Positions 10,440-22,300 of a DNA stretch of 64,000 bases are shown piece by piece. Origin of the DNA: Vanilla planifolia. Taxonomy: Eukaryota > Streptophyta > Magnoliopsida > Asparagales > Orchidaceae. The notes beneath the pieces were generated by a model. The model saw nothing but the letters and a program-made list of their open reading frames with translations, was not told the origin of the DNA and did not search any database. The position numbers were made by a program, and so were the translations under genes. The first letter of the stretch is position 1. Each line of letters begins with the position of its first letter. The DNA lies in assembly GCA_023846275.1 (NCBI GenBank), contig CM043870.1, forward strand, positions 14,173,527-14,237,526, in the 5' to 3' direction.

Positions 10440-13038
10440 AGATTGGAGAAGAGTAGCAAAGAGTAAATTAGATTAAAGTAGAGCAGAGTAGAGTATAATA
10501 GAGTGGAGTAGAGTAGTGTGAAGTGGAGTAGAGTGGAGTAGAGTTGAGCTAAGTTAGGCTAAGCTATGCTAACTCAAGCTAGGCTAGGCTAAGCTAGACT
10601 AGAGCAAAGTAGGGTAGAGTAGAGTAGAACTTGGCTCTACTAGGCTAGAGTAGAGTAGAGTAGAGCTGAGCTGAGCAGAGCAGAGTAGAGCAAAGTAGAG
10701 AATAGTAGAGTAGAGCTGAGTAGAGTGGAGCAGAGTATAGCAGAGTAGTGCTGAGTAGAGCAAAGCAGAGCAGAGCATAGTAGTGCTTGGTTAGGCTATG
10801 CTAGGCTACGTTAGGCTAGGTTAGAGTAGTGTAGAGTAGAGTAAAGAAGAGTATAGTAGAGTAGAGTATAGTATAAAAGAGTAGAATATAGTAGAATAGA
10901 GTAGATCTAGTTTAGGCTATGCTTGATTATGTTAGGCTAGGCATGAGTAGAGTGGAGTAGAGTAGAGCAAAGTAGAGCAAGGTTAGGTTAGGTTAGACAG
11001 GACCAGGCCTGGGTAAAGTAGGGTAGAGTCAAGGAGAGCAGAGTAGAGTAGAGTAGAGTAGTGTAAAGTGGACTAGAGAAGAGCAGAGCAGAGTTAAGTT
11101 AAGTTAGGCTAGGTTAGGCTAGGCTAGAGTCTAGAAGAGTAGAATGGGGCTAGGTTAGCTTTGCCTAGGTTAGGCTTGGCTAGGCTAGAGTAGAGTTGGG
11201 TAGAGTAGAGCAGAGTATAGTAGAGCAGAGCAGAGTAGTGAAGTGTAGAGTAGAGTAGAGTAGAGTAGAGCAGAGTAGAGTTGAATAAAATAGAGCATTG
11301 CAGGGTAGAGAGGAGAAGAGTATAGTAGAGCAAAGCTAGGTTAGGCTAGGCTAGGAGAGAGTAGAGTATAGTAGAGTAAAGTAGAGTAGAGTTGCATAAA
11401 GCTTGGTTAGTCAAGGTTAGGCTAGGCTAAGATAAACTTGTTTAGTGTTGAGTAGGGTAGATTAGAGTAGAGTAGAGTAGAATAGAGCAGAACAGAGCAG
11501 AGCAGAGTAGAGTAGAGCAGAACAGAGTAGAGAAGAGGAGAGTATAGTAAAGCATAATGGAAGAGAGAAGAGTAGAGATATGTAGAGCAGAGTGGAGTAG
11601 AGAAAAGTAGAGTGGAATCGAGTTAGGTTAAGCTAAACTAAAGCTGCTGGAGTAGAGTTGAGCATAGTAGAGCTAGGATTGGCTAGGCTATGTTAGGCTA
11701 AATTAGAGTAGAGTAGATTAGAGTAGAGTAGAGTAGAATAAAGTAGAGTAGAGTATGGTATAATAGGGTAGAGTAGGGTAGAGTAAAGTAGAGTAGAGTG
11801 AGTAGAGTTAGCTTAGGCTGTGATAGGAAAAGCTAGGGTAGGCTCAGCTAAGCTATGCTAGAATATAATATAGTAGAGAAAAGTAGAGTAGAGAAGAGTG
11901 GAGTGGAGCAGAGCTTAGTTAGGCTAGGCTAGTTTAAGCTAGGCTAGGCTTGCGTAGACTTGAGTATAACAGAGTAGAGTAGAGTAGAGAAGAGCAGAGT
12001 AGAATAGAGTAGAGTAGAGCATAACAGAGCAAAGTAGAGCAGAGTAAAGAAGTGCATATTAAAACTAGGTTAGGAAAAACTATGCTAGGATAGGCAAGCC
12101 TAGTCTAAGTTAGAGTAGAGTAAAGAAGAATAGAGTAGAGTAGGATAGAGTATAGTAAAGTAGAGTAGAGTAGAGTATAGTGGAGTAGAGTAGAGTAGAG
12201 CTATATTGGGCTTGGCTAAGCTAAGCAAGGTTAGGCTATGCTAGGCTAAGCTAGCTCAGGCTATGCTAGTGTAGAGAAGAGTAGAGTAGAGTATAGTAGA
12301 ATAGAGTATAGCAGAGCAGAGTATAAAAGAGCAGGGTAGAGTAGAATAGGGCAGAGTGGAGCAGAGCAGAGCAAAGTTGAGCAGAGTAGTGCAGAGCATC
12401 GTAAAACTAGGTTATGCTATGTTTTGCCAGGCTAGGCATGGCTAGGCTAGGGTAGATATAGTAGAGTAGTGTAGAGTATAATGGAATAGAGTAAAGAAAA
12501 GTAAATTAAAGTACAGTAGATTATAATATAGTAGAGTAGAGTAGAGTAGAGCTAGGTTAGGTTAGGCTAGGCTATGTTAGGAAACATTAGAGTAGTGTAG
12601 AGTAAAGTAGATTAGGATATAGTAGAACAGAGTAGAGCTCAGTTAGGTTAGGCTAGTTAAGGCTAGAGTTGAGTAGAATAAAGTAGAGTATAGTAGAGCA
12701 GAACAAAGCAAAGAAGAGCAAAGCAGAATGTAGCAGAGTAGAGTATAACAGAGCAGAGTAGAGTAGAGCATAGCAGAGCAAGCATAGTAGAGTAGAGCAG
12801 AGGTGAGCTAAGTTAGGCTAAGCTAGAGTATAGTATAATAGAGCTATGATAGGCTAGGCTAGGCTTGGTTAGAGAGGAGCAGAGTAGATTATAGTAGAGT
12901 AGATTCTACCAGAGTATAGGAGAGTAGACTAGAGTAGAGCAAAGTAGAGTAAAGTAGAGTAGAGTAGAATAGAGTAGAGTGGAGTAGAATAGAGTAGAGA
13001 AAAGTAGAGTTTAGTAGAATAGAGCATAACTGAGTAGA

Positions 13039-13860
13039 GTAGGGTAGAGTAAGGTTAGGGTAGGCTACACTATGCTGGGCAAGGTTAGGCTAAGCTAGGC
13101 TAGAGTAGAGTAGATTATAGTAGAGTAGAGCAAGGTTAAGTTAGGCTTGGCTAGGTTAGAGTAGAGTATAGTAGAGTAGACTATAGTAAAGTGGAGTAGA
13201 GTAGAGTGAGGTTAGGCTAGGCTAGGAAGGAGTAGAGTAGAGTAGTACTAGGTTAAGCTTGGGAAAGCTAGAGTACAATAGAGTAGAGTAGAGCAAAGCA
13301 GTACAGAACATAGTTGAATAGAGTTAGGTTAGGCTATTCTTGGCAAGGTAAGGTAAGGTTATACTAAGCTAGGCCAAGCTAGGCTAGAGTAGAGTAGAGT
13401 CGAGTTAGGTTAAGCTAGGATAGGCTATGTTAGGATAAAACAGAGTAGAGTAGTGTATAATAAAGCAGAGTTAAGTAAAGTAAAGTTGAGTAGAGCTAAT
13501 TATGCTAAACTAAGCAATGCTTGTCTAGGCTAGGCTAAAGTAGAGTAGAGTAGACTAGAGTAGAGCTCAGTTAGACTAGGCTAGGCTAAGCTACAGTAGA
13601 GTAGAGTAGAGTCGAGCAAAGCAGAGTAGAATAGAGTAGAGTAAAAAAAGCAAAGTAGAGAAGAATAGAGTAGAGTAGAGCCAAGCTGAGCAGAGTTGAG
13701 TAGAGTAGAGCAGAGCAGAGTAGAGCTAGGTTTGGTTAAGCTTGGCAAGGTTAAGCTAGGTTAGAGTAGAGTAGAGTAGAGTAGACTATTGTAGAGTAGA
13801 GGAGAGCTAGGTTAAGCTAGGCTAGGCTATGCTAAGCTAGGTTAGGCGAGGTAGAGTAGA
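13039..13860 (+). repeat. 822-bp tandem duplication, copy 1
   Basis: It starts GTAGGGTAGAGTAAGGTTAG and is repeated at 13861 in the same orientation. Shared landmarks include TACACTATGCTGGGC, CTTGGGAAAGCTAGAG, CAGTACAGAACATAGTTG, CAATGCTTGTCTAGG and AAAAAAAGCAAAGTAGAGAAG. Only scattered single-base differences are seen, so the copies look far more alike than other parts of the array. Confidence 0.92.
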
Positions 13861-14705
13861 GTAGGGTAGAGTAAGGTTAGGGTAGGCTACACTATGCTGG
13901 GCAAGGTTAGGCTAAGCTAGGGTAGAGTAGAGTAGATTAGAGTAGAGTAGAGCAAGGTTAAGTTAGGCTTGGCTAGGTTAGAGTAGAGTATAGTAGAGTA
14001 GACTATAGTAAAGTGGAGTAGAGTAGAGTGAGGTTAGGCTAGGCTAGGAAGGAGTAGAGTAGAGTAGTATTAGGTTAAGCTTGGGAAAGCTAGAGCACAG
14101 TAGAGTAGAGTAAAGCAAAGTAGAGAAGAGTAGAGCAAAGCAGTACAGAACATAGTTGAATAGAGTTAGGTTAGGCTATTCTTGGCAAGGTAAGGTAAGG
14201 TTATGCTAAGCTAGGCCAAGCTAGGCTAGAGTAGAGTAGAGTCGAGTTAGGTTAAGCTAGGATAGGCTATGCTAGGTTAAAACAGAGTAGAGTAGTGTAT
14301 AATAAAGTAGAGTTAAGTAAAGTAAAGTTGAGTAGAGCTAATTATGCTAAACTAAGCAATGCTTGTCTAGGCTAGGCTAAAGTAGAGTAGACTAGAGTAG
14401 AGCTTAGTTAGACTAGGCTAGGCTAAGCTACAGTAGAGTAGAGTAGAGTTGAGCAAAGCAGAGTAGAATAGAGTAGAGTAAAAAAAGCAAAGTAGAGAAG
14501 AATAGAGTAGAGTAGAGCCAAGCTGAGCAGAGTTGAGTAGAGTAGAGCAGAGCAGAGTAGAGCTAGGTTTGGTTAAGCTTGGCAAGGTTAAGCTAGGTTA
14601 GAGTAGAGTAGAGTAGAGTAGACTATTGTAGAGTAGAGGAAAGCTAGGTTAAGCTAGGCTAGGCTATGCTAAGCTAGGTTAGGCGAGGTAGAGTAGAGTA
14701 GAGTA
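13861..14705 (+). repeat. 822-bp tandem duplication, copy 2
   Basis: It follows copy 1 directly. It matches throughout, apart from scattered substitutions and about 20 extra bases near 14115-14140 (an added AGTAGAGAAGAGTAGAGCAA-like piece). The end is approximate: after AGGCGAGGTAGAGTAGAG near 14705 the sequence diverges from the start of copy 1. In the second large unit (about 33.80-34.65 kb) there is only one, more diverged copy of this block. The 822-bp duplication is therefore younger than the large one. Confidence 0.9.
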
Positions 14706-16863
14706 AGGTAGAGCTAGGTTAAGTTTTGTTAGGCTTTGCTAAAGTAGAGTAGAGTAGACTAGAGTAAAGTAGATCAAAGTAGAGTAGAACAGAGATGATC
14801 AGCATAGAGTAGAGCAGAGCAGAGTATTATTAGGCTCGACTAGGCTAGGTGAAGCTAGGCTAGGTTAGGCTAGGCTAGAGTCAAGTGGAGTTTAGTATAT
14901 TAGATTAAAGCAGAGCTAGGTTAGGTTAGGCTAGGCTAGGCAAGAGTAGAGTATAGTAGAGTACAATAGAGTAGAGTAGAGTAGAGTAGAGCAAAGTAGA
15001 GCAGAATGAGTAGAGTTGAGTAAAGTAGAGAAGAGCGAAGTTGAGCAGAACAAAGAAAAGTAGAGTAGAGTACAACTTGGTTAGGCTAGGCTAGGTTACA
15101 GTAAAGTAGAGTAGAGTAGAGTAGAGTATATTAGAGTAGAGTATAGTAGAGTAGAGTGGAGTAGAGTACAGTAAAATAAAGTAGAGTAGAAGAGAGCTGA
15201 GTAGAGCAGACTAAAGCATTATAGAGGTGGGTAGAGTAGAGTAGAAGTGTATGGTATAATAGAGTAGAATAAAGCAAAGCAGAGAAGTGGAGTACAGAGC
15301 AAACTTGAGTATAGTATAGTCATGTAGAGTAGAGTAGAGCTAAGCTAGGTTATGTTAGGCTAATCGAGGCAAGGCTAGGCTAGGATAGAGTAGAGTAGAG
15401 TATAACTAGGTTAGGATAAGCTAAGCTAGGCTAGGCTAAGTTAGGCCTGAGTTGAGTAGGGGTTAGTAGGGTAGAGTAGAGCTAGATTAGGCTAGGCTAG
15501 GTGAGGTTAAGCTAGCATAAAGTAGAGCAGCGTATAGTGGTGTACAGTAGAGCAGAGTATAGTAGAGTAGAGTAGAGTATAGTAGAGTAGAGTGGATAGA
15601 GTATAGTACAGTAGAGTAGAGTAGAGTTAGGTTAGGCTAGGGTAGGGTAGGCTTAGAAGGCATAGGCATGATAGGTTAGGCTAGAGTAGAGTGGTGTAGA
15701 GCAGAGTATAGTAGAGTATAGTACAGTAGAGCATAGAAGAGAAGGGTAGTGCAGAGCATAAAATAGTAGAATAGAGTAGAGTAAGGTAGAGCTAAGTAGA
15801 GTAGAATAGAACTGGGTAGAGTAGATCTGAGCTGAGCAAAGAAGAGTAGAGCTAGGTTAAACTATGCTAGGCTATGTTAGATTTGGTTAGAGTAGAGTAT
15901 GACAGAGTTGGAAGGAGTATAGTGGAGTGGAGTAGAGTAGCTTAGTGTAAAGTAGAGCATAGTAGAGTATAGTAGAGTTAGGTTAAGCTAAGCTAGGCAA
16001 GGCTAGGTTAGGCTCGATTGGAGTAGAGTATAATAAAGTACAATAGAGTATAGTAGAGCAAGGATAGGTTAGACTAAGCTAGGCTAGGCTTTGCCAATGT
16101 AGAGAAAAGCAAAGAAGAGCATAATAGAGTAGTGTAGAATAGAGCAAAGTAGAGTAGAGCTGAGTAGAGAAGAGTAGAGCAGAGTAGATAAGAGCTAGAT
16201 TAAGCTAGGCTATGTTTGGCCAGGCTAGGATAGGCTAGGCTAGAGTCGAGTAGAATAAAGTAGAGTAGAGTAAAGTAGAGTAGTGCTAGGTTAGGTTAGG
16301 TTAAGATAAAGTAAAGTAGAGTAGAGAAGAGCAGAGCGGAGTAGAGTAGAGCAGAGCAAAATAGAGCATAGCATAAAAGAGCAGAGTAGAGCAAAGTAGG
16401 GTAGAGTAAAGCAGAGTAGAGTAGATTAGAATAGAGTAAAGTAAAGTAAAGTAGAGGTTAGTTAGGCAAGGTTAGGTTAAATGATCCTAGAGTACAATAG
16501 AGTAGAGTACAATAGTGTAGAGTAGAGTTGAGTAAAGCAAAGTAAAGCAAAGCAGAGCAGAGTAGAGTAGAGTAGAGTAGAGCAGAGTTGAGCATAGTAG
16601 AGTGGAGCAGAGCTAGGTCAGGCTATGCTAGGCAATCTAAGGCTAAGCTAGAGTAGAGTTGAATAGAGCTAATTTAGGCTAGGAAAGGATAAGCAAGGTT
16701 AAAGTAGTTTAGAATAGAGTGGAGTAGAGTAGAGTAGAGTGGAGTTGAGCGAGGTTAGGTTAGGCTAAGCTAAGCTAAACAAGGCTAGAGTAGAGTATTA
16801 ATGTAGAGTAGAGTAGAGTAGATTAGAGCTCAGTTAAGCTTGGTTAGGTTTAGCTAGGTTAGG

Positions 16864-17098
16864 CTAGGTTAGAGTAGAGTAGAGTAGAGTGGAGCAGAGT
16901 AGAGCAGAGTAGAGCAGAGTAGAGTAGAGCATAGTAGAGTAGAGCAAAGTAGAGTAGAGTAGAGTAGAACAAAGCAGAGCAGAGTGAAGTAGAGAGGAGC
17001 AGAGAGCAGTAAAGTAGAGTAGAGTATAGAAAAGTAGAGTAGCATAAAGAAAAGCATAGTGGAGCAGAGCATAACAAAGAATACAAAAGTAGAGAAAA
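16864..17098 (-). repeat. Long AGAGT/AGAGC run (open frames on - strand)
   Basis: About 235 bp with no TAGGC block. On the - strand the CTCTA units translate without stops in several frames, giving L-Y-S-T-L and L-C-S-A-L strings from two overlapping frames. The absence of stops follows from the pentamer: CTCTA read in threes never makes a stop, whereas GCCTA does. It has a counterpart at about 36892-37117 in unit 2. It is not a protein gene. Confidence 0.85.
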
Positions 17099-19393
17099 CT
17101 AGAGTAGAGAAGAGTAAAGCATAGTAAGGTTTGGCTAGGCGATGCTAGAGTAGAGTTGTGTAGAGTAAGATAGAGTAGAGTTGAGGAGAGCTAGGTTTGG
17201 TTGGGCTAAGCATGGCTAGGCTTGATTAAAATAGAGTAGAGTAGAGTAGAGTAGAGTAGAGTAGAGTAGAGTAGAGTAGAGAAGAGTAGAGTAGAGTAGA
17301 GTTGGGCTAAGTTAGGCTATACTAGGCTCGTTTAGGCTAGAGTAGGCGAGACTATGCAAGAGAAGAGTAGATTAGAGTGGACTAGAGTAGACCGGAGCAA
17401 TGTTAGGCTAGGCTAGGCTAGGCAAGGCTAGAGTAGAGTAGAGTAGAGAAGAGTTTAGTAGAGTAGAGTAGAGTAAAGCATAGTAGTGTAGAGTAGAGAT
17501 TCGGAGAGCAGAGTAGAGTAGAGCATAGTAGAGCTAAGCTAGGCTATGTTAGGCTGGGGTAGGCTGCGTTAAGCTAGGCTAGGCTAGGCTAAGTTAGATT
17601 AGAGTTGGGTAGAGCAAAGAAGACAAGAGCATAGTAGAGTATAGTTAAGTATAGTAGAGCTATGGTAGTCTAGGCTAGCATTGGCTAGAGTGGTGTAGAT
17701 TAGGGTAAAGCTAGGTTAGGGTAGGCTAGGCTAGAGTACAGTGTAAGGCAAAGTAGAGTAGAGTAGAGTAGAGTAAAGAAGAGAAGAGCAAAACATAATA
17801 GAGAAGGGTAGAGCACAATAAAGCAAAGTAGAGCTAGCTTAAGCTAGGATAAGCTAGGCTTGGCAAGAGTGGAGTATTATAAAGTAGAGTAGAGTAGAGT
17901 ATAGCAGAGCTTGTTAGGCTAGGCTAAGTTAGAGTAGAGTAGAGAAAACTAGTGTAGAGAAGAGATGAGCAAAAGCAGTGTAGAGCAGAGTTGATAAGAG
18001 TAGCATAAAGCATAGCATAACTAGGTTAGGTGGGCTAAGCTATGCTAGGCAAGGCTTCAGTAGAGTAGAGTATAGTAAAGCAAGGTTAAGTTAGGCTAAG
18101 CTAGGTTAGAATAGAGTAGATTATAGTAGAATAGAGTAGAGTAGAGAAGAGTAAAGTAGAGTTAGGTTAGCTTAGAGTAATATGGAGTAAAGTAGAGTAG
18201 AGCTGAAGAGAGTAGAGGAGAGCTAAGCAGAGTTGAGTAGAGCAGAGCAGAGTAGAGTAGAGTAGAGTGGAGCAGAGTAGGGAAAAGTAAAGTAGAGTTG
18301 AGTAGAGCAATGCAGAGAAAAGCTTGGTTAGGCTAGGATAGGCTAAGCTTGGTTAGGTTAGGCGAAGCTAGAGTAGAGTAGAGTAGGGTAGAGTAAGGTT
18401 AGGCTAGCTAAGGCTAAGCTAAGTAATAGTTGAGTAAAGTATAGTAGAGTGGAGTAGAGTAGAGCAATATTAGGCAAAGCTAGGCTACGCTAGAGTAGAG
18501 TAAAGTATAGTAAAGTAGAGGTCGATTAGGCTAGGCTAGAGTATAGTAGAATAAAGTAGAGTTGAGTAGAGTATAACATAGTAGAAAAGAGCAAAGCAGA
18601 GAAGAACAGAGTAGAGTAGGGCAAAGTAAAGCAGAGTAGAGCAAAGCAGAGCAAAGTAATATAGAGTAGAGTAGAGTAGAGCAAGTTTAGGCTAAGCTAG
18701 GCAATGCTTGTCTAGGTTGGAGTAGAGTAGAGTAGAGAAAAATGGAGTAGAGTATAGTATTATAGGGTAGAGTAGAGTAGACATGGTTAGGCTAGGTTAC
18801 GCAAGGCTAGGCTAGGTTAGACTACAATAGAGTACAGGAGAGTAGAGTACAGTAGAGTAGAGTAGAGCAGGGTAGAGTAAAGCAGGAGTAGAGCTATGTT
18901 GAGCATAGCAGAGAAGAGTAGAATAGAGCACAACAAAGTAGAGTGGAGCAGAGCAAAGAAGAGTAGAGTAGAGCATAGTAGAGCAGAGCTAGGTTAAGTT
19001 AGACTAGGCTAGGCTAGAGTTGAGTAGAGTTTAGTAGCGTAGAGTAGAGAAGAGTCAGGTAGCTTAGGTTAGGCTCGGTTTGGCTAAGTTAGGATAGAGT
19101 AGAGTAGAGTGAAGTAAGGTAGAGAAGAATAGAATAGAGTATAATAGAGTAGAGTAGAGTATAATAGAGTAAGATAGACTAGAGCTAGGACATGTTACAG
19201 TAGAGTATATTAGAGTAGAGTAGAGTAGTGTAGAGTAGAGCTATATTAGGCTTGGTTAGGCTAAGTTAGTGTAGAGTAGGGTAGAGTGAAGCATAATATA
19301 GTAGAGCAAAGAAGTGCAGGGTTGAGAAAGGCAAAGTAGAGTAGAGCAGAGTAAGCTTAGGCTAGGCTAGGCTATGTCAGGCTAGATTAGGCT

Positions 19394-19399
19394 AGGCTG
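19394..19399 (+). other. Paralogous empty site for solo LTR 2
   Basis: The flanks of the LTR at 39498-41382 match this place in unit 1. To the right, the sequence after AGGCT reads GAGTAGAGTAGAGTAGAGTG, and onward through AGAATAGAGTATA and TAGGTTATG; this is matched from 41389. Here there is a single AGGCT (19394-19398) and no LTR. The left-flank offset is 20,099 and the right-flank offset is 21,989. The difference of 1,890 equals the 1,885-bp LTR plus its 5-bp duplication. Confidence 0.85.
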
Positions 19400-22300
19400 G
19401 AGTAGAGTAGAGTAGAGTGGAGTAGAATAGAGTATAGCTAGGTTATGCTCAATAAGGCTAGGCTAAACAAGGCTACTATAAACTAGAGTTTAGTAGAGTA
19501 GAGTAGAGTAGTGCAAACTATAGTAGCTTTTAGAAGGATAGAGAAGACCATAGCAAAGTAGAGTATAGTATAGGAGAGTAGAGCAGAGTAAAGTAGAGCT
19601 AGGTTAAGCTAGGCTAGGCTTGAGTAAGGTTGAGTAGAGTAGAGTAGAGTAGAGTTGAGCCAGGTTTGGTTTGGATAGGTTAGGATAGGCTAGGCTAGGC
19701 TAATGTAGGCTAGGTTAGGCTAGAATAATATAGCAGAGTAGTGCTAGTTTAGGTTAGGCTAGGCTAGGCCAGAGTATAGTTGAGTAGAGTAGAGTAGAAT
19801 ATAGTAGAGTAAAGTAGTGCATTGTAAAGCAAAACAGAGCAGAGCAAAGCAAAGCTGAGTTAAGCTCAGTAGAGTATAGTATAGCAGAGATGTGTAAAGC
19901 TGAGCTGAGCAGTGAAAAATATAATAAAGGATAGGAGAGCAATGTAGAGAAGAGAAAAGCATAGCAAAGTATGGTAGTGTAGAGTAGAGTAGAGCTAGGT
20001 TAGGCTAGGTTAGATAAGGGTAGAGTAGATTATAATAGAGTAGTGTAGAGTAATGTATAGTAGAGCTACATTAGTTTAAGTTAGGCTAGGCTAGGGTAGG
20101 TTGGGCTAGATTAGGATAAAGTAGAGTAGAGTAGAGTATAGCTAGTTTAGGCTAAGCTAGGTTAGGCTAAACTAGGCAAGAGTAGAGTAATGTAGAGAAG
20201 AATAGAGAAGAGTAGAATATATTAGAGAAGAGTAGAGCAGAGTAGAGTATAGTAGAATAGAGTAGAGTATAGCAGAGTAGAGCAGAACAGAGCAGAGCAG
20301 AGTAGAGCAGAGTAGAGGAGATAGAGTAGAGTAGACTAGAGTAGAGTAGAGTAAAATAGAGTAGAAGAGAAGAGAGGAGATGGGAGGTTAAGAGACCAGA
20401 GGAGATGAGAGGAGAGTAGATTAGAGTAGGGCAGAGTAGAGAAGAGTAGAGAAGAGTAGAGTAGTGTAGAGAAGAGTAGAGTAGAGCAAAGTAGAGTAGA
20501 GTATAGCAGAGTAGAATAGAGTAGAGCTATGTTAGGTAAGGCTAGGCTAAGCTAGGCTAAGCAAGAGAAGAGTAATGTATTGTAGAGTAGATTAGAGTAG
20601 AGTAGAGCAGAGCTGAGTTAGGTTAGGTTAGGCTACACTAAGCAAGGCTTGGCTTTGCTAGAGTAGTGTAATATAGTAGAGTAAAGCAGAGTAAACCTAG
20701 GTTAGGCTAAGCTAGGTTAGGCTTGGTTAGGTTAGAGAATAATAGAATAGAGTATAGTAGTGTAGAGTATAGTGGAGTAGATTATAGTAGAGTATAATAG
20801 AGTAGAGTAGAGCTTGGTTAAACTAGGCTAGGTGAGGCTGGGCTTGAGTGGAGTAGAGCTGACCTAGGTAAGGTTAGGTTATATAATACTAAGCTAGGCT
20901 AAAGTAGAGTAGAGTAGAGTAGATCTGAGCAAAGCAGAGCATAATATGGTGTAGCAGTGCATAGTAGGGTGGAGTAAAGCAAAGTTGAGCAAAGTAGCAT
21001 ATAACAACATAGAGCAGAGTAGAGCAGAGCAAATAAGAGTAGAGCAAACTAGAACATAGTAGAGGTTTATTAGGCTAGGCTAGAATAGAGTAGAGTATGG
21101 AAAACTAGAGTAGAGCTTGGTTAGGTTAGGTTAGGCTTGGATAAGTTAGAGTAGAGTAGAGTAAAGTAAAGCACAATTGAGTAAAATAGAGCTACGTTAG
21201 GCTAGTCTAGGATGGGCTTGGCTTGGCTTGGCAAGGCTATAGTAGAGTAGAGTAGAGAAGACCTAGGTTAAGTTGGGCTAGGAAAGAGTATAGTAGAGCA
21301 TTCTAGAGAAGAGTAGAGTAGAGTAGAATAGACTAGAGCATAGCAAAGTAGAGTAGAGCAAAGAAGAGTAAAGTTAAGTAGAGTAGAGTAGAGCTAGGTT
21401 AGGTTAGGCTAGGTTAGACTAGGCTTCAATATACTAGACTTGAGTAGAGTAGATTTAGGTTAGGCTAGTCTAAGTTAGAGTAGACTATAATAGATTGGAG
21501 TAAAGTAGATTAAAGTAGAGTAGAGTAGAGTAGAGTAGAGTAAAGTAGGGTAGAGCTAAGTCAAGCTAGGCATGGTTAGGCTAAGCTAGAGAAGGCTAGG
21601 CTGAGCTAAGCTAGAGTAGAAGAGATTAGAGTAAAGTAGAGTAGATTAAGGTAGAATAGAGTAGAGCTTGTTAGGTTAGGCTAGGCTAAATTAGGGTTAA
21701 GTTAAGAAGAGTAGAGTAGAATAGAGTAGATGAAAGCAGAGTACAGTAGCGTAGAGGAGAGTAGACTAGAGTAGAACAAAGTAGAAAAGAGCAGACTAGA
21801 GAAGAGCATAGTACAGTAGGGTAGAGCATAGTAGTGAAGAGCCAAGTAGAGTAGAGTAGAGCTAGGTTAGGCAAAGCTAGGCTAGGCTAGGATAAATTAG
21901 AGTAGAGTATAGCATATTTTTGTATAGTATAGTAGAGTAGAGTATAGTAGAGTATAGTATAATAAAGCAGAGTAGAGTAGAGCTAGGTTAGGCTATGATA
22001 GGCTAGACAGGTTAGGCAAGGTTTGGCAAGGAAAGAATAGAGTAGAGTGGAGTAGAGTAGAGTATAGTAGAGTAAAGTAGAGTAGAGAAAGGTTAGGTTA
22101 GGCTAGGCTAGGCTAGAGTAGAGTAGAATAGAGTAGAGCAAAGCATAGTAGAGCATAGTAGAGATTAGTAGAATAGAACAGAGTATAGTGGAGTAGAGTA
22201 GAGTAGAGTAGAGTAGAATAGAGTAGAGTAGAGTAGAGTAGAGTAGAGTAGACTTAGGTTTTGTTAGGCTAAGCAAGAGCAAAGAAGAGTAGAGTAGAGT

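Noticed and set aside
13039..14705. Assembly error as the cause of the 822-bp duplication
   Set aside because: The copies differ by scattered substitutions and a 20-bp indel, which argues against simple double placement of one read segment. Reads are still needed to be certain.
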